Source: Yamagishiella unicocca (lineage: Eukaryota > Chlorophyta > Chlorophyceae > Chlamydomonadales > Volvocaceae). Taken from it: a stretch of DNA of 64,000 nt. The position numbers and the translations under genes were made by a program. The notes beneath the pieces are model-generated. The model did not search any database and was not told the DNA's origin. It worked only from the letters and a program-made list of their open reading frames with translations. The stretch covers positions 558,001 to 622,000 of the forward strand of contig BDSL01000020.1 in assembly GCA_003116995.1 (NCBI GenBank), given 5' to 3'. Positions 35,001 to 46,800 of this stretch are shown here, in pieces (position 1 is the stretch's first letter; the number at the start of each line of letters is the position of its first letter).

Positions 35001-36534
35001 CATTCGGTGGACTCGCTACGCGATGAAAGCGCACAGATGGATCACCTCAGCCGGTGCGCCACTACAGCCAATATTTTCCCCCTACACCGCAACGCATGCG
35101 GCACGAGAGGGAGGGCGTGCCGCGCGTGCTGTGCGTGCTGCGAAGCTGTGCTGTGGGCTGTGTGGCGCGACAGCTGTGTCACAGGAGCTGTGCCCTTTAC
35201 CCCTGGCCCAGGACGCCTTGAAGTTTGTTATGTTATGTTGTCTCTGAGTGACCCGCGGTCCTTTGTCTTCTGGTGCATGAGGCGGTCTGTATTGGGCCGT
35301 ACGCCATGTGGATACTGGTATTTAAACATTGGAATCAACACTTGGTTCGGTACTGAGGCCGCACAGGCTGGATTTATTGAGGGGCAAAAGGGTGAGCCAA
35401 GTAATGGCGGGAAATGTCCAAACGGGTTGCATGGAGCCGACGGCGTGGGTTCCGTTTGTCGATGGAGATGTTGAGCCCGTTATGACATACTCATACTCAT
35501 ACTGCGGAAACTCGCACCACGTGACCCCTTAGGGGGCGCGCGAGCGTCGGTGCATGGGGCCAGATGGGAGCTGCTTGCTGTTGCCGGTCGTCTAGATGGG
35601 AGTTCAGGAGGATGGAATGGCGGTGTCGTCTGGTATGTGGAGGAGGAGCTCCCGCATCGCCCGGGAACTTTCGGCACCGGTCGGATCCCATCCAGCTCGC
35701 AGCAATCTGGTTCACACCTTCGCTCGCCGCGGCCATACTGGCTCGTCACGGTGGCTTTGCAGAGTGCCTGCGCTGAGTATCCTGTGGCTGTCCAGCTAGC
35801 CTGGTGGTCACCCACGCCCTTCGTTGCGAAGTATCAACTTCGCCAATGATGGCCTCTCAGCGGCGGCTTCGGTCGTCGCTCTACCTGATCAGTCCTGCAG
35901 GGCTGTATCCTACTTTGTGGTCTTCTTTCAGCATTTCTCTGGACTCTGGTAGCTTTCGCCGACACAGCTTCGTCGGCCCTGGTGTCTCTCGCGCATGCCG
36001 CAGCCGGTGCCAGTACGCAGCCTACGCAAGTCCTGCAAAGCTACCTGGCGTTGCATACTGAAGTGGTTTCCGTATTGCAGGCGAAGGTTGCGCCACGGCT
36101 CAGCCATTCGGGCGTGTTGCCGGTCTGCCTTTTTCTAGAGACTGCTGTTGGTGTTGACCTCAACTGGTTGATGGTATTAAGTACCATTGTTTCTTCCCGT
36201 CTCGCTATGGGCATCGGCCCGTTTCGGGTGTGGGACGTTTTCGGGATCTTGGGGGGGGAGTTATCCGATTGTGTTGCCGAGGCGTGCTGCTGTCTCTCCA
36301 TTCGGGGGTCTGCTTGGGATGCATGTGGCCATGTGCAGGGGAGCCATCAGCGCAACCTCCCCCTGTGTATTGGTGCTTGCTGTTTCCTCTGGGCTCTCGG
36401 TTGTGAGGCTCTGGGTGGTTTGTCTTTCGGAACCGTCGGTTTTCTCTGCTTTCCTTGTCTTTTTCAGTGTCAGGCGATGCGCCCGATGGCTCTACCTTTT
36501 CAGGTCTGGAGCCCACTGTAACGATTACAACAAC
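35001..36534 (+). mobile_element. Non-LTR retrotransposon remnant, copy 2
   Basis: The 3' end at 36516-36534 (CCCACTGTAACGATTACAAC) matches copy 1. The preceding 150 bp also match copy 1 (QAMRPMALPF / AMRPMVLPLG peptides in shifted frames). Upstream open frames, for example 35982-36521, are unlike copy 1, so this may be a different subfamily. The 5' boundary was not found; 35001 is nominal. Confidence 0.45.
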
Positions 36535-37182
36535 TGATAAGTACTATCTACCAATCTCCCACCTCTCTTGTACGTGGCGGTACGACACTGCCGACATAGC
36601 CGTATAATTTCCAAACTCTTTGTTTTATCAAAATGCATGTAACGTTTCGGCAGCTGTAATTGGGGACCTCCCTCTGTCGTCTCTTAGCAGCGGAGGACAT
36701 CGCGCACAACTGAGTCAACTGCCGTACAGTTGCATGAACCTGCGAGGGGCCCCGGGGCTGAGTCGGAAACATGACGTGGCTGAGGGCGCCCGCAGCAGAC
36801 AGTGTATAAACAAACGTGACACGTGACAAAAGTACCATAATCCTGCATTGGAGCACGCTGTAACAAACACCACGACTGTCATATTTCCTGGCTAGCCACA
36901 AAAGATAGTTTCCTCGCTCCCTGGGTGGAAGATGCAGGGTTCCTCATCCTCGGGGTCCATTGCGGCCGCGACCCGCGGTTCCAGTGTGAGGCCGACGCGT
37001 GCCCTCCTTAACCACTGTGCTATGCGTATCCATGCCCTGTACTATGACGACGGTAACACTACCGATGTCACGTGCGCGTAGGTTTTAAGAGGCTCGACAG
37101 CAGCAGCAGTTGAGGAAAGGTATGCATCTGCCTCACCGCCCGTGGTGTCAGCGCGCTGGTTGGGATCCTCGCTACTTGCTTA
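36535..37182. other. Spacer between transposon remnants
   Basis: No gene or repeat identified; lower GC than the genes. Confidence 0.4.
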
Positions 37183-37290
37183 CGATGGTAGTAGCACTTG
37201 ATACGGTGGGCTTCAGGCCAAATCGGGCACATCGCCGGACACTGAAGGAGTGGTGGTGTCCTATGGCCACGGCCGCAGCGCCAGTTCCCT
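37183..37290 (-). mobile_element. Non-LTR retrotransposon 3' end fragment, copy 3
   Basis: About 100 bp on the minus strand containing CCTGAAGCCCACCGTATCAA and a GTGTCCGGCGATGTGCCCGA block shared with copies 1, 2 and 5. It abuts the LTR-like element at 37293. Confidence 0.6.
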
Positions 37291-37292
37291 GG

Positions 37293-38343
37293 TGTAACGT
37301 GCAAGGACCCATTACATCATGTCTACGGATGCTGTACGGGATTCAAGGCAGGCAATGGCCTGTTACGCTTATTCCCGCGATGATGTCATCCGTACAGCGG
37401 ATGTTCCATAAGGTTTGTGGCTTGTCTTTTAGACGCCACCTAGTTTGGACATGTACGTAGCATTTGGTATCGAGACGACTCTGATGATTTCTGGGCCTTG
37501 TTGTTGACCTTGCTGCCTGAGACATCATGGTCTCTTCCTAGCTGGGGGTGTAGAACGGCAGCTGTCGTCGGCAGCGGAGGATCTTGGCGACTTGGATCTC
37601 CTCGACGAGGACCAGGCTGCAACTGAGCAGCCATAAGGTCGTGGTCCCAGCTCTGACCAGCGTCCCAGTGCTGATGCAGGTGCTGGTGGGCGCGCGCGGC
37701 GTGAGCCCGCACGTGACGGCGATGACGTCGTCATGCGAGACGCTCCCGAGAACCGCGCCGGCCCGTCGAGCCGGTCAAGGTTGCCGGATGCGCCGGCACC
37801 CGATAAGCGGCGCCTCATGAACGCTGAGGGCGCGCGGAGGGTCGGGCTTCCCACGCGATCCTACATCGACTTCACGTTGGATGAGCTCGACGATGTGCTG
37901 ACCGTCGGTGGTTATGCCGCCAAGGAGACGGTAACGACCTCGTTATCGCGTGGGAAGCCCGACCCTCCGCGCAGCAAGCGTCTTCACGTCCGCACCTATG
38001 GTTACACGGCACGGCCGTGCAATCAAGCAGCCGACGCGCTTCGCTATGTTCCTCACCCACTTTGTTGCCATCAGCGGGGTTCCGGACGCCCTGCTTTCCC
38101 ACTCTATGTGGCGGTGGTAATAAGGTTGGTTGCTGTCGGGACAACCAGCCATTAGGAGGGGGATGTGCAACGTGCAAGGACCCGTTACATATATGTCTAT
38201 GGATGCTCTATGGGATTCAAGGCAGGCAACGGCCTGTTACGCTTATGCCCGTGATGATGTCGTCCATACATCGGATGTTCCATAAGGTTTGGGGCTTGCC
38301 TACAAACCGGCGTCTTTAGACGCCACCTAGTTTGGACATGTAC
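37293..38343 (+). mobile_element. Putative small non-autonomous LTR element
   Basis: Two direct repeats of about 160-175 bp, at 37296-37456 and 38169-38343, share AACGTGCAAGGACCC at the start and GCCACCTAGTTTGGACATGT at the end; the second carries a ~14-bp insertion. After the first, 37465-37476 reads TGGTATCGAGAC, close to a plant-type initiator-Met tRNA primer binding site. Just before the second, 38154-38163 is AGGAGGGGGA, polypurine-tract-like. The ~700-bp interior has no recognisable gag or pol. The outer ends do not pair cleanly and no target-site duplication was found, so boundaries are uncertain. Confidence 0.5.
37832..37972. repeat. 28-bp perfect inverted repeat with 85-bp loop
   Basis: GCGCGGAGGGTCGGGCTTCC plus CACGCGAT at 37832-37859 recurs as its exact reverse complement at 37945-37972, inside the LTR-like element. 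Confidence 0.95.
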
Positions 38344-39799
38344 TGGCGTGGGTAGGCGGATTCCAAACGGCCTCTGGTGGCACTTGTCAGCGGGGCGGCT
38401 CACCTAGTCGTCCAGGTACTTTTCCTCAGCTTCATCTTCGTGAGGAGTGCATGTGATGACGTAAGCGCCTATATAGGGATGGGAAGTTCTGGTGGATGGT
38501 TATAATTTGGTTGGGTGCCGAGGTCGCGCAGTGCGCGGATCCTCAGCCTAACAAAAATTTAGCCCTGCCGGACACCCGAAGGGCCGACCACGGAAGGTCC
38601 TCGCAAAGTGCAAGGCGAAGTCCGACCGTGTAACCGAGGCCATGGGGACCACCTCGAGAAACGGGCCAGGTAAGTATGCTTCATCCCGGCGGAGTGCCGG
38701 GACAAGGCCCAGCCCGGCGGAAGCAAGTATGACAACCTTGCGATGGTGGGTCAAGCAGTGTCAGGAAAGACAACAACCAACCATAACAACCGAAGTTTTC
38801 ATGTGACATGATAACTCGAGCAGCGTTTGTAAAATCTATACCAGTATGCTAAAGGAAGGCGATACATATCATTTGTAATTGGAGCTAGCCCATAACACGA
38901 GACAGGAACTCAGTCCATCCTTGTCCATAGCGACGAGGCCTGTACAAGCCCTTCCATGCATGTGCAACCCCATCAGGCCCATCCACTACGGTCCTGGGCC
39001 AGAGAGCTGGCGCAAAATGACAAGACAGCTGGATCATACGTTTTAAACCCAGGCAGCCGCTTTCCTTCCATTTGTTCGTTGAAGCCATGTCGAACGATTG
39101 CTTAAGTGCTCCCTGGTGGTCCCTGGCTTCGATTGTCGAACCACCAGCGTCAAATGGCGCAGTCGCCGAAGGAGTATTTCATTACTACCCGTTGCCTGTG
39201 CTGCCGGTCGAAGGCACGATGGCGCCCCTAGTTCAACTGCCCGTAGCGCCCGTAGCTGAACTGTAGCCCACCCTGCGTTCGCGTCTGCGGAGCGAACCAG
39301 CCGCGTCTACTGATTGTACCTCTTTACAGAAGAACACGATGGCCAATAGAGACCCAGTTGCCGCAGGAGGCCAATTTGAGAGCACCGGGCAAAATTAGGA
39401 AAGCACCACAACTCCACAAGGTATGGTATCGGCGAACACCGAGGTCGTCTGGGCATGCAAGGCCTTGCGCCATGGCTGCCGTATGCACAAATGAATTCAG
39501 GGGTGAAAAATCAGGCATGGCCGCGGGGGCTACATCGTTTCGAGGGATGAGGTGAGTGGGGAAGGTGCTCAGTCATGCCCAGGCGATATCGCGAAACAGG
39601 TAGGAAACTACCGCACCACCCGCCGAACCAAGGCAACCTCGAGGGACGAGCCGTGGGCAGTGCTCACGGTGTGGTGTCCTGCGTCATGCCGTCGGTCGCG
39701 GCGAAGGGCAAGCAGGCCAGGGGAATCAGCAGCAGGCCAAACCACTAGGCGAGTCGAACGCATTGGAACCGTTCCAGAGGCGCGCGCGTCAGCTGGCCT
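38344..39799. other. Repeat-derived spacer
   Basis: Contains TATATAGGGA near 38471 and a loosely inverted pair (GGTTATAATTTGGTTG at about 38499; CAACCAACCATAACAACC at about 38772). Apart from the small frame at 38885-39088 no gene is supported. Confidence 0.35.
38885..39088 (-). pseudogene. 67-codon frame with weak B3-domain-like peptide
   Basis: ATG at 39088 to stop at 38885. The C-terminal half (GLYRPRRYGQGWTEFLSRVM) faintly resembles the W-rich core of plant B3 DNA-binding domains, but it is too short for a domain. Its position among transposon debris suggests a fragment, if it is anything. Confidence 0.2.
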
Positions 39800-39970
39800 G
39801 CAGGCGCTTTTGCGTGCAGGGCATACGTGAAAATGCCGACGCTGCTCCATCTGTGTCAAGGGCATGGTGCACGTCGTGCATGTGGCACCGACGGCGCGGG
39901 TGGCCAAAGCGTTCCGAAAAGGCAAGGATGAATACCACTGGTGCCCACTGTAACAAGTACAACAACCACT
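39800..39970 (+). mobile_element. Non-LTR retrotransposon 3' end fragment, copy 4
   Basis: The end reads GTGCCCACTGTAACAAGTAC plus AACAAC at about 39941-39967, the same terminus as copies 1 and 2. The 5' edge is nominal. It lies directly against the MULE-like transposase fragment. Confidence 0.5.
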
Positions 39971-40027
39971 GGATCTGACCGTGCTGTTGTCGATCACGGA
40001 GCTCTCAATCCTGACGCCCGTCATGTC

Positions 40028-40300
40028 CTACACGTCCGTGGTGAAGCCGGGCACATTCTCCCCGCCCTCCTGACTGGCAATCAGGGCGATCGCAACAGGG
40101 ATCCCCCTATCGGTGCCATCCACCAGTAAAGCACGATCAGAGGGTGTTAAATATATGTTCAGGCCGTACAATGCGTCCATGAGTACTACCCGCTTGCCGT
40201 AAACCCGCAGGGTTTCCGTCAACCATGGCGTCGTTATCGTCAACCGGAAGCGCTGCAGTATGCTAAACTGGGCGGCGCGGTCAGCACCGCTGCTGCTGCT
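40028..40300 (-). pseudogene. MULE-like transposase fragment
   Basis: Minus-strand frame ending at 40028 encodes GKRVVLMDALYGLNIYLTPS, then RALLVDGTDRGIPVAIALIA. This matches the first catalytic-Asp block of MULE-type DDE transposases (V-L-M-D-A-x-Y-G ... VD-x-x-x-x-GIPVA). Only about 80 residues remain; the frame ends where retrotransposon copy 4 begins. Upstream it runs into a Ser/Gly repeat (about 40310-40390). Non-functional remnant. Confidence 0.6.
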
Positions 40301-40803
40301 GCTGCTGCCTTGCGCAACACAGCCACCACAGCTGTCACTGCCACCACCGCTGTCGCCGCCGCTGCCGCCGCCGCTGCTGTAAACAGCGGCGTCATGGGGA
40401 GTTGGCAGCGGTGCAGTCCTGCAAAAAGACTCCATGCCTTCCAAGTTGTGCACAGCTTAAAGAATGTCAGATATGACGGCATACTATGCAGCAATAAATA
40501 AACATTGCAAAGCGCTATTGTTTAGGCGTGGATATGGATATGCATGCTGAGCTGTGCCTGCGTCTAGGAAATTTAAGCGGGACACAGCATGGGCAGCATG
40601 CACCTTGCACGAGTCCTCAGGCAATCCGCGACCACGGGCTACATGAACTAGTTACACAGCATATCATAACCAACCACTTGACTTTCTGACTCTCTTAGTT
40701 GCGCACGATACGTCCAAAGTGTTCCCGCCTCGCTTACCAAGACTGCCGACAGTGACTCTGTAGGCGCAACATATTGATAGTCAGTGCTCAGTGGATTTTC
40801 CCT
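40301..40803. other. Upstream region of SCC3
   Basis: Contains a GCT/GCC trinucleotide tract (about 40288-40390) and otherwise no feature; the SCC3 promoter should lie here. Confidence 0.4.
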
Positions 40804-43800
40804 ATGGCGGAGACGCGACGACGCAGCAGCCGGATAGCTGCCGCGGAGACAAAGTCGCCAGCCAAGTCGAGGGAGCCTGAGTGAGCGGTTGGCCAATCAC
40901 CTGCGTTGGACTACCGATGGACATAGTTGGCATATAGTTGCTTGTGACATTCTTCGTCGGGCTCAACGCCTGAAGGGAGGGAGACTGGAGTCAGCAAATG
41001 CTGACCTCGAGTCCCTGTGCTTGGCCTCCTTTATCAACTAGGGATCAAGCTGATGCTGACTCCACCAGCAGCGACGATGACAACGACGTGGAGTTTGGCG
41101 CGACAGGCGTGCTAAAGGATAGCAACAAGCAGCCCAGGAAGGGCAGCGCTCAGTCGCCCCAGCAGCAGGGTCCAGCCCAACGCCCAGCACCGCGACGAAG
41201 TCCGGCGGCTGGGCAAAAGAAACGCAAGGTGGGAAAGGCGTAGGCAAGGGGCGAGAGTGTTCATGCGTTTGCGGGCTCGGTGACTGGTGCGAACCAGTTG
41301 CGAACATGCCACCATGCCGGTTATCACAGCACTGGGTCAACCTGTAGACACATGTTGCAAAGGGGCACACTTTAGTGTGTGCCATCGTAGCGACAACACA
41401 CATGACTCTGGCACCAGGATTTGCGCTCCGAGGGATTGGTGTTGAGGTTGCTTGCCTGGGGTTGCGGCAAACCCTAAACTACCAGTATCCTATGACGCCC
41501 CACGCCTGATTGTTCCGGAGCTGCTGCGGAGCCAGCGAAGAGCGCTTCACGTTGTGGGTCGGCCAGCATACCACCTATGCATGAGCTGACGGCACGCTAT
41601 GCAAAACGGCAGTGCGCCCTTTTGGCCAGCACTGTGTCCCCTCCCGACTCCTGCTAGGGCAAGCTGTCAAGTGTTCTGCCGGCGCACTTCCTTTTGCCGG
41701 CTTGCCGAAAGGGCCGAACACTGCGTTGCGGCCCGTGGAGCACCCTTCCACAGCGACGGGACTTTCGACGAAAACATGGGCATTCAGTGGTCTTACGCCC
41801 GCGCCGTGCTACCACAGGTGTCATTGGACGTTGCCAACGACGAGGAGAACGAAGAGGGCGGGCCCACAGCTGCGGGTGCAGACGCCGCGGGCCGAGGCCC
41901 ATCAGGCGTAGCAGCCGCTGCCCCGGCTAGCGCCAAGCCTGCCCCTAAGCGGCGAAAGGCCGTGCCGCTGGCGTCGCTTCACAACCTGACGCTCTGGGGT
42001 GAGCCTGGCTTGTCCCTACTAACGACGTACGCCTGCGTCTAGGTACTACCTCCCTGACACCGCCCTGTTGGTCTCGATGATGTACACTTGCAGACATCAT
42101 CACGAAGCACCCCGCTTCAGTCGAAAGGGCTGCGAAGGTGCGCGTGAGGGAAACGCCGAGGGGTGGGCTGCGCCCGTGTAGTGCCTCACTCGTGGGAGAG
42201 GCCTCGATGAACTCCGGATGTGGGTTACGGCATTGGTTACACAACCAAAGCGGGGAGCACGTCGGTGCTTCATCCAGCCGGGAGTGGGGCGACATAGGCC
42301 TGATGCTTTGGTATGAGTACGACACTTCCCCCAGGAAGCTGTCGCCCTGAGGGTCCAAGTGTGCATGGTCGGGAAAGACTGAACGTCGCAACTTCTCCTG
42401 CCGCCGCCACCGGCTTGGTTCCCGTAACTCGTAGGAGTGGGTGGAGCGCTACTGCCAGGACAAGCTGACCGCTACAGCAGAGCTCATGTCCCTGATTGTG
42501 CGGGTACGCAGCCACGGGCGGGGTGCCGGGGCTGAGGACACACTGTTATGCGGTGCTTCCAGTTGGGGCGTCAACCAGGTGTCGGCGCTCGCGTATGGGT
42601 GCGCCAAACGACAGAGCGCTGCCTTCTTTTAACTACACCGTTCGCGGGTTCCACACGGCCCCACACGGCCCCCCCGGGTGTTTCCTGGGTCCCTTAAGGA
42701 TTCTTGTATTTTTGCTGCCAGGCTGGGGGCTGCGAGAGCGGTGTCAGCGTGGAGGACCTGGAGGCGGGGGAGATGGACGACGTCGTCAAGCGCCTGGTGG
42801 ACACCATTGTGCGGGTGAGCTGGCGTCTGGCACAGGGTGTTGCCGCTGGGGGGGGGTTCGATGGGTTGGAGCCAGTCCAGTGCTCCGTGCACGTGGATTA
42901 CTGTACGCCGCTGGGTTGGTGAGGTGGGTGTGGCTGTGGTGGATCTGCACGCGCACGCCACCGGAGATGTCCTGTCGCACGGTGGATTTGGCGACTGGGA
43001 GTGCCCTTTGCCTTACGCACCGTCGCCCAATGAGCGCCGGCACCCGTCCTTTCGACGCGGCGCCTCAGGAGGGTGGCACTGAGCCCTTCCGCGATAAGAA
43101 GCTCCGAAACCTGCGGTCGTCGTACGAAGCCTTTTGGAGCGCGCTGGTCTCGGAGCTGCATGCCGCCGGCCGCCTGCTGGACGACCACGTCTGCGACCGC
43201 CTCAACAACCTGCTCATCGGCCTGAGCGTGTAAGTGCCCCGCGGCCGCGACCCACGTTCGTGTTGAACAGTGCGCGAAAGGAAGCGCAAAGGTGACCCCT
43301 TGGGTTGTGCCAGCCTTCCCTGGACCGCACCGCACCGCACCTTGGGGCTTGTCCGTGTGGGTGCTGGGCGTTCCCAGCTTCAATCGCCGTCACAACCCGT
43401 GGTATCGTCTGATCTGCCTCCCGCTCGCCCCCCCCCATGGAACGCCCGGCAGCACCAAGGTCCGTGGCTACCGCCACGCCGGCACCCTGACTGCGGGCCT
43501 GGTGGTGACCGGCTGGGTTCGCGCGCAGCAGCAGCTCGCGGAGGCCATCAGCACTGCGCGGCACCAGGAGGAGGCGGCGCAGAAGCAGAAGAAGGCTGGG
43601 GCAGACAAGGTATGGTACGGCCTAGGGTTGCGGTCCGGCCTGGGGTTGCGGTCCGGCCTGGGGTTGCGGTCCGGGCTCGGGCTGGGCGCGGTGACGTGTT
43701 TGCGCAGGCGCTGGTGCGTCCTTGGCACTGCAGGGTTAGGCTGTCTGCGAATGGGCGGGCAGCCCACGGCGCTTGGTTTGGTCTGTCGGCAATGGGATTC

Positions 43801-46800
43801 GAGCTGTGCCTCGCCCTGCACTTTTGCTGCAGTGGTGCCGAACGTTAGAGATTTGGGTTGTGGGTTGTGAAGCCGTTCACCCCTTGCTAGAGCCTGCTTC
43901 CTGCCACTCTTCCCTTCCCCACCAATCGCGTCCTAAGTTGGGCGGAGAAACAACAACGCGAATGCCTCTCGCTGGTCGCAGAAGCGTGTGATTGAGAGCC
44001 TGCAGCGCCAGGCGGAGGCGGCGCAGCGCCAGGTCCGGCAGCTCAAGTCCCTCCTAGAGACCACCTTCACCGCCGTCTTTGCGGTCCGGTTCAGGTGCGT
44101 CACCCCTCCCCCACGCGGTCTGCATACCCAATCAAACCATGTGCCAGCTAGTTTCTGCCATCTTTTCCTACGTCGTGGACCCGGGTCTTCTCGCCACCCC
44201 CCGGCCATCCCCCGCGGGCATTGATTCCCGATGACCGGGGCCGCCGGCCAATGGCCAATTGCATGCACCGGCCAGCGACCTTGCCTTCTTTTGGCAGGGG
44301 CCATCTTCTGGAAGCTTCGCTTCCAAACCGCATGTTGTCGCGCGACATACCGTACCACCTCTGAGCCGGCCCTGCCAATGACCTACACCGCCTATGCGCC
44401 TGGCGCTTGCAACAGGGACGTGGGCCCCGAGATCCGCGCCGTCGTCATCGATCTCGTGGGTCGCTGGATCGGGCTGCTGCCCGCCACCTTCATGGTGGAC
44501 CAGTACCTCAAATACGTGGCGTGGGCGCTCAGCGACAGGGTCAGTGGGCCGGCTAGACGCGACCGGGCGAGGCGGGGGTAAAAGGAAGACCCGTGTATGA
44601 AAGAAAAACTGTTTAGGACAGACGTTTCGAGGTGCATGCTGGAGAACTTGGACGGCACGGGGGGTGGGTGGGGACGGCATACCACTTGCGGCGGCGGCGG
44701 CGCTGTACCGATCACCAAGCTGCACCCTGCACTGTGGCGCTTTGGCTCACGCCAGCAAGGATTCTTTTGCGGAAGGCTTCTCTCTCAACACGACTGCAGA
44801 ACTGTTTTTCGCACACTGCGCTCCCGGCCTCCACATACCTGCCAGGCCTACCAACTTACTCGGCCCCCCGGTGATGCCGCACCCGCAGGACGCCGGCGTG
44901 CGCGTGGTGGCCGTCAGCCGCCTGCTGGAGCTGTTTGGCGGCTCGCCCACCGCGCCGCCAACGGCCACCGCTGCTGCCGCCGCCGCCGCCGCCCGCGCCG
45001 AGCCCCCCGCCCACCTGGCGCTGCTGCACGACTTCGTGGGCCGCTTCACGGCGCGCTTCAAGGAGCTGCCGTACGACATCGACGAGGACGTGGCCGTCCT
45101 AGGGGTACGTCCCCTCCCGCCGGCTCGGGTCCCGCTGTCTCGCGTTCGTCGAGGAGGCGTGTCGCCATGCTTCCTGTTGATCCACGTCACTCCTATGGCT
45201 CCTGCTGCTCCTCCCCGCCGTCCTTGTCGCCTGTCAAGCCCCTCGCCTTCCGCGCCCTCGTCGCCCCCTTCCGCATGTCGCTGACCTAAACCGTCCCTAT
45301 GGCTCCTGCTCCTACTCTCCCTCCTCGTCCCTCGCCTGTCGCACCCCTCGCCTTCCGCGCCCTCGTTGGCCCCTTCCGTGTGCCGCAGGTCCGGCTGCTG
45401 ACCCGCCTGGTGGCCGTGGGCGCCATCTCAGACTCGCAGCTTCCCGCCGCGGACTGCTACCGGCTGCTGGTGGACAACCCGCCATCCATCCGCAGGGCGG
45501 CGGCGGAGCTGGCGGCGCAGCTGCTGCACGAGGACGCAGCCAAGCTGGAGGGGGTGGGTGCTGGGCGGGAGGGGATCAGCTGGAACCGTTTAGTCAGGAG
45601 AGGCGCTAGTTTAGTCAGGGGAGACCGAGCGGATGGGTTAGGGGTGAGGCGAGGGTGATGAGGAGGGGCCCGGGACACAGGGACGCCGTAGGCGGTATCC
45701 TTTCACTGGCTGTAATTTCCCCAGTCGCTGTCAGCCGTTGGTCCGTGCACCCGATGACGTCATGGAGGACGTGCAGCCGCGTTTCAGTTACCATTCTCCT
45801 GTCGCGGTGTGTCACGGAGTATTTATCATCGCGATGTGGCCCGATACCTCGCAGCGCTACGCCCAGCGCGCCAAAGACGCCGCTGACGCGGCGGCTACGG
45901 CGGCAGCAGCCGGCGCCGCGAAGGCGGGAGGAGCGCGCCGCGGCGCGCGCGCGCGTGGCGGCAACGCCGCCGCAGGACCAGCAGGCGAGGAAGCCACGAC
46001 GCCTTCACTGCTGTCGGATCCTGTGCAGCGGAAGCCAGCAACGCTGCTGGGGGCTTTGCTGGAGATGATGGTGCTCTTGCGGACCAGCCAGTCGGCGGCA
46101 CCGGCGCAAGGTGCGGCGATGTGACATCCCGTTGGACATATGCTCTTGCAGACGTACACTTCACCAGCGTATACCGTCGCACCTTTCCAGCATCTTCGGT
46201 TACAGCTGTCTTGCCTTCCGTGTTTTTGCTCTCGGCAGGCAATAACGCTGTGGCGGTGCCGCCCCTGGAGCCGGAGCTGGTGGAGGATTTGGTCGACGCC
46301 CTCTACGACAGGTAACTGGGCAGCAAGGCCACATTTGTGGTGGCAACCATCGTCTTCCAGGCACCACCGAACCTTGCATAATTCTGCTCCAAGGCACCGC
46401 TCCACACTGATGGTGTCCCCTCCCCACCGCCCTTTGAGTATCATACACGGCTTGCAGTCCACCGATTGGCCCTTTCCACATACCTGCACCTTATCCACGC
46501 CCTGCCCCTCCCCCCAAATCGTGAACCCCAATTCTGTACCCCCCAATCGTGACCGGTTCTTATTCATACCCCCCCCCATCGTGCTGACCTTCCGTGCCTC
46601 AGGCTGCCGGTGCTGCGGTCCTGGAAGCTCATGGTGGACTGCCTGTCCGACGACTTGCTGGCGCAGGTGTGGGGCTCCGTGGGCCTTGCGCACCTGGCTC
46701 AGCTCCTGGCCGCGGCGGTGAGGCGCACACGGAACGGGGCGCAGGCAGGCGGAGCGGCTGCGCGGCGGCAGGTGAGGATTCCAGCTGTGTGCGCTAGGCC

